A DNA stretch of 64,000 nt from Pseudonocardia autotrophica (GCF_000717175.1 NZ_JNYD01000024.1:1-64000); one strand, 5' to 3'. Positions 50,883 through 60,470 are shown, counted from the stretch's first letter. Notes: generated from the sequence alone by a model not told the origin. A program made the numbers and translations.

Positions 50883-51656
50883 TCAGTCGTGGGCGCCGAT
50901 CACGGCCTGGTCCCAGTCCAGGACGGACCCGGTGACCACGCCGCTGCGGTCGGAGAGCAGGAGGACGACCATCCCGGCGATCTCGTCCGGGTCGGCGAGC
51001 CGGCCGGCGGGCAGCCGCTCGGCGGCGCGCTCGCGCCAGTCGTCGCCCGCGCCGTGGAACCGGCGCTGGGTGAGGTCCTCGCCCTCGGTGTCCGTCCAGC
51101 CGATGTTCAGCTGGTTGATCCGGATCCGGTCGAAGCGGTGGGCGTGCGCGGCGTTCTTCGTCAGGCCGGCCAGCCCGGCCTTGGCCGCGACGTACGGGGC
51201 CAGGACGGGCGCGCCGCCGTGGGCGGCCTCCGACCCGATGTTGACGATCGAGCCGGGTGCCCCGCGCCGCAGCATGTCCTGCACGACGGCCTGCATCGCG
51301 AAGAACGGGCCCTTGAGGTTGATCGCGATCTGCCGGTCGAACAGCTCCGGGGTGGTGTCGACGAGGCTGCCGCGGTCGGTGAGGCCCGCCGCGTTCACCA
51401 GCCCGTCGACCCGGCCGAACTCGGCGACCACGGAGTCGACGGCGGCGCGGACCTGCGCGGGGTCGGCGACGTCGCAGGGCCGGTAGAGGGCGGCCGCACC
51501 CAGCTCGCGCAGCTCGGCGGCCACCTTCTCGCCCGGCTCCCGGCGACGGCCGGTGACGGCGACCGAGGCGCCGGCCCGGGCGGCGGCGCGGGCGACCGAG
51601 GCGCCGACGCCCGCCGTCCCGCCGCTGACCAGTACGACCTTGTCCTCGAGCAGCAT
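50883..51656 (-). CDS. short-chain dehydrogenase/reductase
   Basis: 257 aa. Classical SDR: VVLVSGGTAGVGASVARAAA for NAD(P) binding, VTGRRREPGEKVAAEL with Arg-Arg suggesting NADP, LVNAAGLTDRG in place of NNAG, IVNIGSEAAHGGAPVLAPYV with the catalytic Ser, and YVAAKAGLAGL with Tyr-Lys. Its ATG immediately follows the stop of the PhyH gene with no gap. It may oxidise the alcohol produced or used by the dioxygenase or the cyclitol that the isomerase handles. The substrate is inferred only from context. Confidence 0.9.
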   Translation of the reverse strand: MLLEDKVVLVSGGTAGVGASVARAAARAGASVAVTGRRREPGEKVAAELRELGAAALYRPCDVADPAQVRAAVDSVVAEFGRVDGLVNAAGLTDRGSLVDTTPELFDRQIAINLKGPFFAMQAVVQDMLRRGAPGSIVNIGSEAAHGGAPVLAPYVAAKAGLAGLTKNAAHAHRFDRIRINQLNIGWTDTEGEDLTQRRFHGAGDDWRERAAERLPAGRLADPDEIAGMVVLLLSDRSGVVTGSVLDWDQAVIGAHD

Positions 51657-52832
51657 TCAGAAGCCTCGCTTGGCGGAATGGGCCGCCAGGGCCGCGGCGA
51701 AGGTGTTGTCGTCGTGGCCGAGCAGGACGGCCTCGGTGAGCAGGTCGGCCTGCGACGGCGGGGCGAGCCCGTCGACCGGCGGGTCGCGGTCCAGGTCGGT
51801 GGGGAAGGCGTAGCCCTCGGCCGAGGCCGCGATGACCTGGCGCAGCTGCGCCTCGTCGGCGCCCGCCGCCCGCATCCGGCGCAGTGCGGGCAGCACCGCG
51901 CGGCACACCCGGCCGCGGTCGACGTACTCCATGGCTCGCCCGAACGCCGACGAGACCTGCAGCAGGTTGGCGATCCGCCGGACGTCGCCCGACCGGTTGG
52001 TGCCCGCGCCGTGCAGCAGCGCCGGGTTGAAGAACGCGGCGTCGCCGCACCCGAGCGGCAGCTGCACGTGGTGCTCGGCGAAGAACGCCCGGAACTCCTC
52101 GTGCTCGGCCACCAGGTAGCCGTGCGCGTACTTCTGCGAGTGCGGCAGGTAGAGCGTCGGCCCCGTCTCGACCGGCATGTCGCAGTGCGCGACGGCGCCC
52201 TGCAGCGTCAGCGCCGGGGTGAGCGCGTGCTGGTGGGCGGGGTAGCGGGCCGCGCCGGCCGGGCTCATGAAGCCGAGGTGGTAGTCGCGGTGCGGGGACT
52301 GCGCCTTCCCGCCCGGGTTCACGACGTTGACCTGCGAGGTGATCTGGTAGGCCGGGCCGAGCCAGGCCTCGGAGACCAGGGCCAGGAGGTCGTTGGCGTA
52401 GTAGGTGGCGAAGGTGTCCGGGTCGGCGACCGCGAGCTTCTCCAGCGCGTTCCAGATGCGGTCGTTGCTGCCGGGCGCGGCGAAGTGGTCGCCGACGGCG
52501 GCACCGGTGGCCTTCTGCTGTTCGATCAGCACGAAGAAGGCGTCCGTGGCGCGGTCGACGACGGCCCGGTCGGGGTAGGCGCCCGTGATCACGACGATCC
52601 CGGGACCGTCGAGGAGGGCGCGCACCAGCTCGGCCTGGACCGCACGGCGGCCGTCGCCGGCGGCCTCGCGGCGCAGCCGCTCGCCGTCGTAGACCGTGAC
52701 GCCGGAGACGACCTCGGCGAGGGGGAAGGCGGCCGGATCGGTCCCCTGCTCGACGACGGTGCGCAGGTCGTCGAGGCGGGCGTCGGCCGGGTCGAGCCAC
52801 ACGGGCGCGTGCGGGCGGACGGAGCTCGTCAT
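51657..52832 (-). CDS. phytanoyl-CoA dioxygenase (PhyH)-family 2-oxoglutarate/Fe(II) oxygenase
   Basis: 391 aa from the ATG at 52832. The Fe(II) facial triad is visible as H and D in KAQSPHRDYHLGFMSPAG and the distal His in FFNPALLHGAGTNRSGDVRR, with Arg in the same segment for 2-oxoglutarate. LTLQGAVAHCDMPVETGPTL lies between them. The family hydroxylates or demethylates small substrates. It is the first gene of an operon with an SDR and a TIM-barrel isomerase, divergent from a LacI regulator; oxidative removal of a substituent from a sugar or cyclitol before catabolism is one reading. Confidence 0.9.
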   Translation of the reverse strand: MTSSVRPHAPVWLDPADARLDDLRTVVEQGTDPAAFPLAEVVSGVTVYDGERLRREAAGDGRRAVQAELVRALLDGPGIVVITGAYPDRAVVDRATDAFFVLIEQQKATGAAVGDHFAAPGSNDRIWNALEKLAVADPDTFATYYANDLLALVSEAWLGPAYQITSQVNVVNPGGKAQSPHRDYHLGFMSPAGAARYPAHQHALTPALTLQGAVAHCDMPVETGPTLYLPHSQKYAHGYLVAEHEEFRAFFAEHHVQLPLGCGDAAFFNPALLHGAGTNRSGDVRRIANLLQVSSAFGRAMEYVDRGRVCRAVLPALRRMRAAGADEAQLRQVIAASAEGYAFPTDLDRDPPVDGLAPPSQADLLTEAVLLGHDDNTFAAALAAHSAKRGF

Positions 52833-52884
52833 CGAAGGTCCTCCGGGATCGGGGGGCGGGTCGGGCCGCCGGGAGCGCCGAGGT

Positions 52885-52900
52885 TTTAAAGCGCTTCAAA
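52885..52900. promoter_or_regulatory. LacI-type operator
   Basis: TTTAAAGC-GCTTCAAA is a 16-bp palindrome with one mismatch and the central CpG typical of LacI/GalR operators. It lies 52 bp upstream of the PhyH start and 180 bp upstream of the LacI-family gene, in their shared divergent region, so it can control both. It is strikingly AT-rich against its surroundings, which supports a conserved function. Confidence 0.8.
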
Positions 52901-53080
52901 CACGAGTATGGTCCAGGCCGCGGCGGGGTGGTGTCAAGGCCCCCCGCGCGCGTCCCGGATGCACGAGCGGCGCTCTCGTCGAGTAGGTCTGGGCGAGCGG
53001 CCGGTCGCTCGTCCGCGGAGCGGGCGGGTGGCGTGCTTCGATACGGGGGCCGCGGGACGACGCGCGGCCGAGGAGGTGGG

Positions 53081-54124
53081 ATGGCGGGCAACGGCGGTCG
53101 CCGGGTCCGGCTCGACGACGTGGCCGCCGCGGTGGGCGTCTCGCCCGCCTCGGTCTCCCTCGTGCTGCGTGGCGCGCCCGGCCCCAGCGCCGAGACCCGC
53201 GCCCGGGTGCTCGACGCGGCGCAGCGGCTCGGCTACCGGCCCGACCGGGCCGCGAGCCTGCTCGCCCGCCGCCGCAGCCGGTTGATCGGCCTGCTCATCG
53301 ACGTCCGCAGCCCCTTCCACGCGGACGTCGCCGAGCACCTGCAGGACGCCGCCGAGGCCCGCGGCTACGACCTCGTGCTCTCCACCATCACCCGCAGCCG
53401 CGGCGAGGACCGCGCGGTCGAGACGCTGCTCGACTCCCGCTGCGAGGCGCTGGTCCTCATCGGCCCGGACGCGCCCGTCGACCGGCTCAGCGAGCTCGCC
53501 GCGACGGTCCCGCTGGTGCTGCTCTGCCGCCGTCTCGACCCGCCGCCGGGCCCGGACCGGACGCGGCCCGACGTCGTGCGCACCGCCGACGAGGCCGGCA
53601 CCGCGCTGGCCGTCGACCACCTGCACGGCCTGGGGCACACCGCGATCGCCTACGTCGACGGCGGTCCCGGCACGGTGGCCCAGGACCGTCGCGACGGCTA
53701 CCTGCGCGCCATGGCGGCCCGGGGGCTGGAGCCGCGGGTGCTGCCCGGCCGCGGCACGCCCGCGGGCACCGAGATCATCGGGATCCGCGCCGCCGAGGCC
53801 CTGCTCGCCGAGGGCGATCTCCCCACCGCGGTCGTCGCGTTCAACGACCGCACCGCCGTCGGACTGCTCGACGCACTGGCCCGCAACGGGATCGACGTCC
53901 CCGGCCGCGTCTCCGTGGTCGGCTACGACGACGACCCGCTCGCCCGCATGGCCCACGTCGGCCTGACCACGGTGGGGCAGGACACCGCGGGCCTCGCCGG
54001 CCGCGCGGTCGAGGCCGTGGTCGCGCGGCTGGACGGCGGGCGCGGGGAGGCGGGGCCCGAGCAGGTCCTCGAGCCCTACCTCACGGTCCGCCGCACCACC
54101 GCCGCGCTCCGCCCCTCCGACTGA
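53081..54124 (+). CDS. LacI-family transcriptional repressor
   Basis: 347 aa from the ATG at 53081, with AGGAGGTGGG directly upstream. The N-terminal helix-turn-helix reads RLDDVAAAVGVSPASVSLVL with hinge residues ARVLDAAQRLGYRPDRAASL. The periplasmic-binding-like core follows (LIGLLIDVRSPFHADVAEHL; VDHLHGLGHTAIAYVDGGPG; VVAFNDRTAVGLLDALARNG; SVVGYDDDPLARMAHVGLTT). It probably represses the PhyH-SDR-isomerase operon through the operator at 52885-52900 and releases it when a sugar or cyclitol binds. The ligand is unknown. Confidence 0.93.
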   Translation: MAGNGGRRVRLDDVAAAVGVSPASVSLVLRGAPGPSAETRARVLDAAQRLGYRPDRAASLLARRRSRLIGLLIDVRSPFHADVAEHLQDAAEARGYDLVLSTITRSRGEDRAVETLLDSRCEALVLIGPDAPVDRLSELAATVPLVLLCRRLDPPPGPDRTRPDVVRTADEAGTALAVDHLHGLGHTAIAYVDGGPGTVAQDRRDGYLRAMAARGLEPRVLPGRGTPAGTEIIGIRAAEALLAEGDLPTAVVAFNDRTAVGLLDALARNGIDVPGRVSVVGYDDDPLARMAHVGLTTVGQDTAGLAGRAVEAVVARLDGGRGEAGPEQVLEPYLTVRRTTAALRPSD

Positions 54125-54157
54125 GCACCTCAGTACCCGTGCAGGAGCGGAGCGCGC

Positions 54158-54261
54158 CGCATTGTGGTTCCATAACGCGCTCTCGGCCCCAGATCGAGCG
54201 CATTATGGTTCCATAATGCGATCTCACGGCCGATCTGAGCGCACTGTGGTTCCACAACGCG
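54158..54261. repeat. three 22-bp palindromes at exact 41-bp period (cluster 2)
   Basis: Copies lie at 54158-54179, 54199-54220 and 54240-54261, all in the same orientation, with exactly 19-bp spacers (54180-54198, 54221-54239). The middle copy is perfect: arm CGCATTATGG, TT centre, arm's reverse complement. In the third copy an A to G change in the left arm is matched by T to C in the right arm, so pairing is kept; other changes are A-C/G-T type. Spacers differ from those of cluster 1. It sits between the convergent LacI and Gfo/Idh genes, 33 bp and 15 bp from their stops. Confidence 0.9.
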
Positions 54262-54276
54262 AGCGGGTATGAGCGT

Positions 54277-55284
54277 TCAGGCCACCGCCACCCCCGCCGG
54301 CCGGAGGGGGAGGCCGGTGGCCAGGTAGATCGCGTCGAGCTGCTCCGCGATCTCCACGCTGAAGTCCATGGTGGCGCCGCGGTGGAGGGGAGCGGTGCCG
54401 GTCAGGTACCCCCGCAGCGCGGCGAGCTGGAAGTCGTAGGTCGGGGTGGTGCCGAGCCGCTCCACCCGCTCGTCGTGGCCGACCCGAACGATCAGCCGGT
54501 CGTCGCGGTGGGGCAGGGCGTACATCGGTGCCAGCACCTCGCCGCGGGTCCCGACGACCCGGTGCGACATCTCCCAGCCCGGCGCGGCGATGTGGCAGTG
54601 GATCCGGCCCTCCGCCCCGCCCGGGAAGCGGTACGTGGCGTCGGCCCACTCGTCGACGCCCGGCGAGCGCTCGCCCGCCCGCGCGTCCACCAGTACGGGC
54701 GCGCCGCCGAGCGACGGCGCGATCATCAACAGGGTGTGCACCGCGTAGCAGCCGAGGTCCATCAGTGCGCCGCCGGCGAGGGGGAGGGACCAGCGGACGT
54801 CGTCGGGCGGGGGCGCCGGCATCCGCATCCGAGTCTCGACGGCGGTGACCTCGCCGATCGCGCCCGCGGCGACCACCTCGGCCAGCCGCCGGTACAGCGG
54901 GTGGTGGAAGTAGTGGTAGCCGACGAACACGGGCGCGCCCGCCGCGACGGCCGCCTCGCGCACCTCACGGCACTCGGCCGCGGAGCCGGCGAAGGGCTTC
55001 TCGGCGAGCAGGGCCTTGCCCGCCGCGACGATCTGCAGGTTCCACGGCGCGTGCAGGGCGTTCGGCAGCGCGTTGTAGACGACGTCGACCTCGGGGTCGG
55101 CGAGCAGCGCCGCATAGTCCTCGACGACCCGCTCGACGCCGAAGCGGCGGGCGAACTCCTCGGCCCGCCCGCGGTCCCGGGCGGCGACGGCGACGAGCCG
55201 GTCCGGCGTGGTCGCCGAGGGCCGGACGACGGCCTCGTCGGCGATCCGGGACGCGCCGAGCAGCCCGATCCGCAGCCCGCTCAC
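54277..55284 (-). CDS. Gfo/Idh/MocA-family oxidoreductase
   Basis: 335 aa from the GTG that overlaps the upstream stop (GTGA). The N-terminal Rossmann domain starts LRIGLLGASRIADEAVVRPS; the substrate-side motif is KALLAEKPFAGSAAECREVR with the catalytic Lys of E-K-P. The C-terminal domain has WSLPLAGGALMDLGCYAVHT (D-x3-H-like pair) and GRIHCHIAAPGWEMSHRVVG. It is nearest to the glucose-fructose oxidoreductase / D-xylose dehydrogenase branch. As the last gene of the GntR-linked operon it may act after the inositol-dehydrogenase-like enzyme next to it. Confidence 0.9.
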   Translation of the reverse strand: MSGLRIGLLGASRIADEAVVRPSATTPDRLVAVAARDRGRAEEFARRFGVERVVEDYAALLADPEVDVVYNALPNALHAPWNLQIVAAGKALLAEKPFAGSAAECREVREAAVAAGAPVFVGYHYFHHPLYRRLAEVVAAGAIGEVTAVETRMRMPAPPPDDVRWSLPLAGGALMDLGCYAVHTLLMIAPSLGGAPVLVDARAGERSPGVDEWADATYRFPGGAEGRIHCHIAAPGWEMSHRVVGTRGEVLAPMYALPHRDDRLIVRVGHDERVERLGTTPTYDFQLAALRGYLTGTAPLHRGATMDFSVEIAEQLDAIYLATGLPLRPAGVAVA

Positions 55285-56327
55285 GCGCTCACCTCGCTGA
55301 CGGAGGCCCGTGCGTAGCCCGTGCCGGTGTACCGGACCGCGACGGTCCGGCCGGTCCGCCAGGACTCGTCCGCGGCCTCGGCGAGGTCGAAGGCCGCGAG
55401 GGCGTCCTCGCCGGAGACCTGCACGGGGGAGCGGTCGAGGACCGCGCGGGCGAAGCCGTCGAGCTCCGCGGCGTAGGCCAGCGGGTAGCGCTCCTGGAAG
55501 TCGGCGACGAGGTCGCGGCTGGTCAGACCGGGGGTGCGCCACTCGTAGCCGCGGCGGTACGGGTTGTCGATGCGGGCGGTGGCCCGGCTGCCCATGACCT
55601 CGGTGGAGCACTCGTAGCCGTAGCCGGAGGCCCGGCTGTTGTCGATCACGCCGAGCGCACCGGAGGCGAAGCGGAGCACCACGACGGCGGTGTCGACGTC
55701 GCCGACGGCCGCGAAGCCCTCCGGGTCGGAGACGGCGGCGCCGTGCGCGGTCACCTCGACGACCTCGCCGACGAGCCACCGGGCGACGTCGAGGTCGTGC
55801 ACGGTGACGTCGCGGAAGAAGCCGCCGGACCCGGCGAGGAACGACGCGGGGGGCGACGCCATGTCCCGCAGCGAGCTGCGGAAGAGCGCGACCTCGCCCA
55901 GCTCGCCCGCCCGGATCCGCTCGGCCACGGCGGCCCAGTCCGGGTCGAAGCGCCGGTGGAAGCCGACCTGGAACTGCACGCCGGCCCGGCGCACCTCCTC
56001 GACGGTGGCCACGGTCGTCGCCCGGTCCAGGGCGATCGGCTTCTCGCAGAACACGTCTCGGCCCGCCTGCGCCCCCGCGACGGTCATCGGGGCGTGCGCG
56101 CCGGTCGGCGTCGCGATGGCGACGGCCTCGGCCGCGGGGTGGGCGAGCAGCTCCTCGAAGCTCGTCGTCCACGGCACGCCGTAGCGCTCGCCCGCCTCCC
56201 GCGCGACGGTGGGGTCGGCGTCGTAGACGGCGCCGAGCCGGGCGACGGAGCACCGCCCGGCGAGGTTGTCGGCGTGGATGCGGCCCATGCGGCCGAGGCC
56301 GGCGAGGCCGATGCGGAGGGTGCTCAA
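55281..56327 (-). CDS. inositol 2-dehydrogenase-like Gfo/Idh/MocA oxidoreductase
   Basis: 348 aa with a TTG start at 56327, preceded by GAAAGG at 9 nt; the upstream GTG at 56357 lacks a good ribosome binding site. NAD motif LRIGLAGLGRMGRIHADNLA; DVFCEKPIALDRATTVATVE holds the catalytic Lys; FFRDVTVHDLDVARWLVGEV gives the Asp and His of the IolG active site. RSSLRDMASPPASFL also resembles IolG. It should oxidise myo-inositol or an isomer to the 2-keto form. It lies just downstream of a sugar ABC transporter, fitting import followed by oxidation. Confidence 0.88.
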   Translation of the reverse strand: MSTLRIGLAGLGRMGRIHADNLAGRCSVARLGAVYDADPTVAREAGERYGVPWTTSFEELLAHPAAEAVAIATPTGAHAPMTVAGAQAGRDVFCEKPIALDRATTVATVEEVRRAGVQFQVGFHRRFDPDWAAVAERIRAGELGEVALFRSSLRDMASPPASFLAGSGGFFRDVTVHDLDVARWLVGEVVEVTAHGAAVSDPEGFAAVGDVDTAVVVLRFASGALGVIDNSRASGYGYECSTEVMGSRATARIDNPYRRGYEWRTPGLTSRDLVADFQERYPLAYAAELDGFARAVLDRSPVQVSGEDALAAFDLAEAADESWRTGRTVAVRYTGTGYARASVSEVSA

Positions 56328-56403
56328 GGGGAAACGCCTTTCGGGGGAGGGGCGCACACGGCTGCGGCCGGCCCCGGGCGGGGACCGGCCGCAGGTGCGC
56401 GGG

Positions 56404-57219
<816 letters not shown>

Positions 57220-57232
57220 CCGAGTCACATCC

Positions 57233-58303
57233 TCACTTGCGCCGCGAGGCGGAGTTCTTGACGTACAGGTTGAGCAGGACCGCGAGCAGGAGCATGACGC
57301 CCAGGAAGGTCTTGAACCAGTTGGGGTCCCAACCGGCGTAGACGATGCCCTGCGTGGTCATGCCGAAGATGAACGCGCCGATCGCGGCGCCGATGGCCGA
57401 GCCGTAGCCGCCGGTGAGCAGCGCGCCGCCGACGACCGCGGCCACGATGTAGATCAGCTCGTTGCCCACGCCGAGGCCGGCCTGCACGGTGGAGAAGTTG
57501 AACAGCAGGTGCTGGCCGAGGAACCAGGCGCAGAACGCGACGCCCATGAACAGGCCGATCTTGACCTTGGCGACCGGGACACCGACCGCGCGGGCCGAGT
57601 CCTGGTTGCCGCCGACGGCGAAGATCCAGTTGCCGGTCCTGGTGCGCAGCAGGATCCAGGTGGCGACCAGGGTGAACAGGATCCACCAGAACACCGAGAC
57701 CTTGACGTTGACGAAGCCGAGGTTGACGTCGGCGGCGAAGATCGCCTTGGCCGAGTCGAACCCGTCGAGGTCGGAGATGTTCTGGGTGGCCACGGCGCCG
57801 GTGAGCAGCTTGGTGACGCCGAGGTTGATGCCCTGCAGCATGAAGAACGTGGACAGCGTGATCAGGAAGCTGGGCAGCTTGGTCTTGATCAGCAGCCAGC
57901 CGTTGAGGAAGCCGATGGCCAGCGCGATGACCAGCGAGGCGAGCGCGCCCACCCAGGCGTTGAGCGAGAACTGGTAGCTGATCATCGACGAGGCCAGCGC
58001 GGCCGTGGTGACTTGGACGCCGGACGACAGGTCGAACTCGCCGCCGATCATCAGCAGCGCCACGCCGAGCGCGACGATGCCGATGGTCGAGGCGGAGTAG
58101 AGGATCGTCGAGAAGGCCTCGGCGGTCCGGAAGGGCGGGGCGATCGCGAAGAAGAACACGAAGATCGCGATCGCCGCGGCGAGGGAACCGACCTCGGGCC
58201 GGGAGAGGATGCGCGCGCCGAGGGAACGCTGCACGCGCACGGGCTCGGCGCCGGTCGAGGGCGTGGACGGGGGCGACGGCGGGGTCGCGACTGGTGAGCT
58301 CAT
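57233..58303 (-). CDS. sugar ABC transporter permease (FrcC/RbsC-like)
   Basis: 356 aa from the ATG at 58303, BPD_transp_2 family. After a Pro/Ser/Thr-rich cytoplasmic N-terminus, about ten helices are predicted ([96 protein letters not shown]). The [20 protein letters not shown] segment is the conserved cytoplasmic motif of the family. A single permease gene implies a homodimeric channel. It is 13 bp upstream of the ATPase gene. Confidence 0.92.
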   Translation of the reverse strand: MSSPVATPPSPPSTPSTGAEPVRVQRSLGARILSRPEVGSLAAAIAIFVFFFAIAPPFRTAEAFSTILYSASTIGIVALGVALLMIGGEFDLSSGVQVTTAALASSMISYQFSLNAWVGALASLVIALAIGFLNGWLLIKTKLPSFLITLSTFFMLQGINLGVTKLLTGAVATQNISDLDGFDSAKAIFAADVNLGFVNVKVSVFWWILFTLVATWILLRTRTGNWIFAVGGNQDSARAVGVPVAKVKIGLFMGVAFCAWFLGQHLLFNFSTVQAGLGVGNELIYIVAAVVGGALLTGGYGSAIGAAIGAFIFGMTTQGIVYAGWDPNWFKTFLGVMLLLAVLLNLYVKNSASRRK

Positions 58304-58373
58304 CGCTGGACGCTCCTGGATCGGGTCCCGCCCGCGGGGGCCGCCGGGTGGCGGCCCCCACGGGCGGATCGGG

Positions 58374-59351
58374 TCAGCGGGTGTTCTTCGCCGCGTAGTC
58401 GGCGATCTTGCTGATGTTGGTGTTGTCGACGAAGGACGGGCCGGTGAGCACGGGCTTGCCGCCGCCGAGGTCGTTGCCGTTGGTCAGGTTGAGCCACAGC
58501 GACTGCACGGCCATGTAACCCTGCACGTAGGGCTGCTGGTCGACCGAGAACAGGATCTGGCCGCTCTGGATGGCCTTGGCCACGTCCGCGTTCAGGTCGA
58601 AGGTCACGACCTTGGCCTGGCTGCCCGCGTCCGTCTTGGCCTGCAGCGCGGCGAGCGCGTACGGCGCGCCCAGCGTGACGACGTCGGTGATCGACGGGTC
58701 CTGCTGCAGCTTCGCCCCGATGGTCTGCTGGACCGACGGCAGGTCGGCGCCGTTGACCTGCAGGTTCTCCGTGCTCGGGAAGCTCTTCTTCACGCCCGCG
58801 CAGCGCGCCTCGAGCGCCACCGAACCCTGCTCCTGGACCACGCAGAGGGCCTTGCCGCCGCCGGCCTGGGCGAGCCGCTGGCCGGCGGACTGACCGGCCA
58901 GGTCCTCGTCGGAACCGAAGTACATCGGGATGTCGTACTTCTGGTACTCGTTGATGCCCGAGTTGAACGCCACGGTCGGGATCCCCGCCTGCACGGCCTT
59001 CTGGGCCGCCGGCCCGACCTGGTCGGCGAACGCGAGGGTCACGGCGATGCCGTTGACCTTGGAGTCGATGGCGTTCTGGACCAGCGTGGCCTGCTGGCCG
59101 GCGTCGTTGTTGTTCGAGTACTTCAGGTCGACGTTGAGCTCGTTGGCCGCCTGCTCGGCGCCCGCCCGGATCTTGTCCCAGAACGAGTCGCCCGGCTGCT
59201 CGTGCGTGATCATCGCGATCGTGTAGCGCTGCGCCGTGGCGTTCGTGTTGCTCTGCTGCGCACCGCCCTGGCTGCTGCAACCGGCCGCGACGAGCGCCGC
59301 TCCCGCGAGGGCCGCCACGAGGGCGACGACCCGCTTGCCTGATCGGAACAT
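58374..59351 (-). CDS. sugar-binding lipoprotein of ABC transporter (type I PBP)
   Basis: 325 aa. The signal peptide with lipobox VAAGCSSQGG (Cys about 25) anchors it outside the membrane. The mature part is a Peripla_BP_4 protein of the ribose/xylose/inositol-binding class: YTIAMITHEQPGDSFWDKIR, EQAANELNVDLKYSNNNDAG, VNGIAVTLAFADQVGPAAQK, AGIPTVAFNSGINEYQKYDI and LFSVDQQPYVQGYMAVQSLW. Cys residues in ALCVVQEQGSVALEARCAGV may form a disulfide. It is the first transporter gene downstream of the aldolase gene, so binding protein, permease and ATPase follow in that order. Confidence 0.93.
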   Translation of the reverse strand: MFRSGKRVVALVAALAGAALVAAGCSSQGGAQQSNTNATAQRYTIAMITHEQPGDSFWDKIRAGAEQAANELNVDLKYSNNNDAGQQATLVQNAIDSKVNGIAVTLAFADQVGPAAQKAVQAGIPTVAFNSGINEYQKYDIPMYFGSDEDLAGQSAGQRLAQAGGGKALCVVQEQGSVALEARCAGVKKSFPSTENLQVNGADLPSVQQTIGAKLQQDPSITDVVTLGAPYALAALQAKTDAGSQAKVVTFDLNADVAKAIQSGQILFSVDQQPYVQGYMAVQSLWLNLTNGNDLGGGKPVLTGPSFVDNTNISKIADYAAKNTR

Positions 59352-59399
59352 CCTTGTCCTTCCCGAACTCTCAACGGTGAGTGGTGTGGTGCGGTGCTT

Positions 59400-60287
59400 C
59401 TACAGCAACCGGACCGCGGCGTCGACGGCCCCCGAGACGTCGTCATCCGGTGGGTACAACAGGGACCGGCCGACGACCAGCCCCTGCACGGTGGGCAGGG
59501 CGAGCGCCTTGCTCCATGTCGCGAAGGTGGCCTCCTGGTCGGTGGCCACCTCCCCGCCGAGGATCACCGCCGGGAGGGTGGTCGCGGCCATCGCCCGCGC
59601 CATGTCCTCCCCGCCGTCCCCGACGATCGGCACCTTCAGCCAGGTGTAGGCCGACGTGGTGCCCAGACCTGCGGCGACGGTCATCGCCCGGGTCATCGCT
59701 TCCACGGTGAGTTCGTTGCGGACCCGGCCGTCGATACGGCGGGACAGGAACGGTTCGACCATGGCCATCAGGCGGTGCCCGGCGAGGCCGGACACCGCAC
59801 GCCCGCAGGACTCGAGCGTGGCGACGCTGGCCGCGTCGTCGGCGTCGATCCGCAGGAGCATCTTGCCGCCCTCGAACCCGGCGGCGGCGATGCTCGCGGG
59901 GTCGTAGGCGGTGAAGCGGTCGTCCAGCTCGAAGGCGGTGCCGGCCAGGCCCCCGCGGTTCATCGAGCCGACGACGACCTTGTCGTCGAGGGCGCCCAGC
60001 AGGAGCAGGTCCTCGAGGACGTCCGGCGTGCCGAGCACGCCGTTGACGCCGGGGCGGGACAGGGCGAGCGCCAGCCGGTCGAGCAGGTCGGCGCGGTCGG
60101 CCATCGCCATCGGGCGGTCGCCCGCGCCGAGCGCACCCCGGGCGGGGTGGTCCGCGGCGACCATCATGAGCCGGCCGTGCTCGCCGAAGGGCGAGGTGGG
60201 GCGACGACGGGCGGCGGCGGCCTCGGCCACGGCGTCGGGCCGGTGCGCGCGGGTGCGCACGAGGTCCGACAGCACGGCCTCACGCAC
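59400..60287 (-). CDS. Cgl0159-family (beta/alpha)8 aldolase-like protein
   Basis: 295 aa. The family (DeoC/LacD aldolase superfamily) is named after a Corynebacterium glutamicum gene of the inositol catabolic cluster. Motifs: GRLMMVAADHPARGALGAGD, LLGALDDKVVVGSMNRGGLA, FEGGKMLLRIDADDAASVAT, AYTWLKVPIVGDGGEDMARA with a candidate Schiff-base Lys and VILGGEVATDQEATFATWSK. It probably cleaves the phosphorylated ring-opened acid late in cyclitol breakdown, as IolJ does elsewhere. It is the first gene of the GntR-linked operon and starts with GTG. Confidence 0.85.
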   Translation of the reverse strand: MREAVLSDLVRTRAHRPDAVAEAAAARRRPTSPFGEHGRLMMVAADHPARGALGAGDRPMAMADRADLLDRLALALSRPGVNGVLGTPDVLEDLLLLGALDDKVVVGSMNRGGLAGTAFELDDRFTAYDPASIAAAGFEGGKMLLRIDADDAASVATLESCGRAVSGLAGHRLMAMVEPFLSRRIDGRVRNELTVEAMTRAMTVAAGLGTTSAYTWLKVPIVGDGGEDMARAMAATTLPAVILGGEVATDQEATFATWSKALALPTVQGLVVGRSLLYPPDDDVSGAVDAAVRLL

Positions 60288-60392
60288 CGAGTCTCACGAG
60301 CCGCATCGCCACGTGTCCCTCCGCCGGGTGGCACCCGGCAGCCGTTGCCGGGTGGGTGATCGAATTCGTTGTGACTCCGAACACCGGGGATA

Positions 60393-60421
60393 GGTGTACG
60401 CTCGTCAGCGCTGTACGTCAA
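60393..60421 (-). promoter_or_regulatory. candidate promoter of the aldolase/transporter operon
   Basis: On the minus strand TTGACG (60421-60416) and TACACC (60398-60393) are separated by 17 bp. The -35 is close to consensus; the -10 misses the last T. The start site would fall near 60386, about 100 bp before the GTG of the aldolase gene. The -35 box lies 6 bp from the GntR operator, which is a good position for repression by steric block. Confidence 0.45.
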
Positions 60422-60426
60422 TGGTT

Positions 60427-60451
60427 TGTCCTGACATATTTTGTCAGGACA
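60427..60451. promoter_or_regulatory. GntR operator, perfect inverted repeat
   Basis: TGTCCTGACA (60427-60436) and TGTCAGGACA (60442-60451) are perfect 10-bp inverted arms around a 5-bp A/T-only centre. It lies 20 bp upstream of the GntR-type gene and beside the -35 of the divergent catabolic operon. The GTC-GAC type half-sites are typical of GntR-family operators. Autoregulation plus control of the divergent operon is expected. Confidence 0.85.
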
Positions 60452-60470
60452 TGGAAGGAGCGGTGACGGA

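Noticed and set aside
56331..56342. Second LacI-type operator (GAAACGCCTTTC) upstream of the inositol-dehydrogenase-like gene
   Set aside because: Only short GAAA/TTTC arms match, the centre is wrong, and the GAAAGG is better explained as the ribosome binding site for the TTG start.
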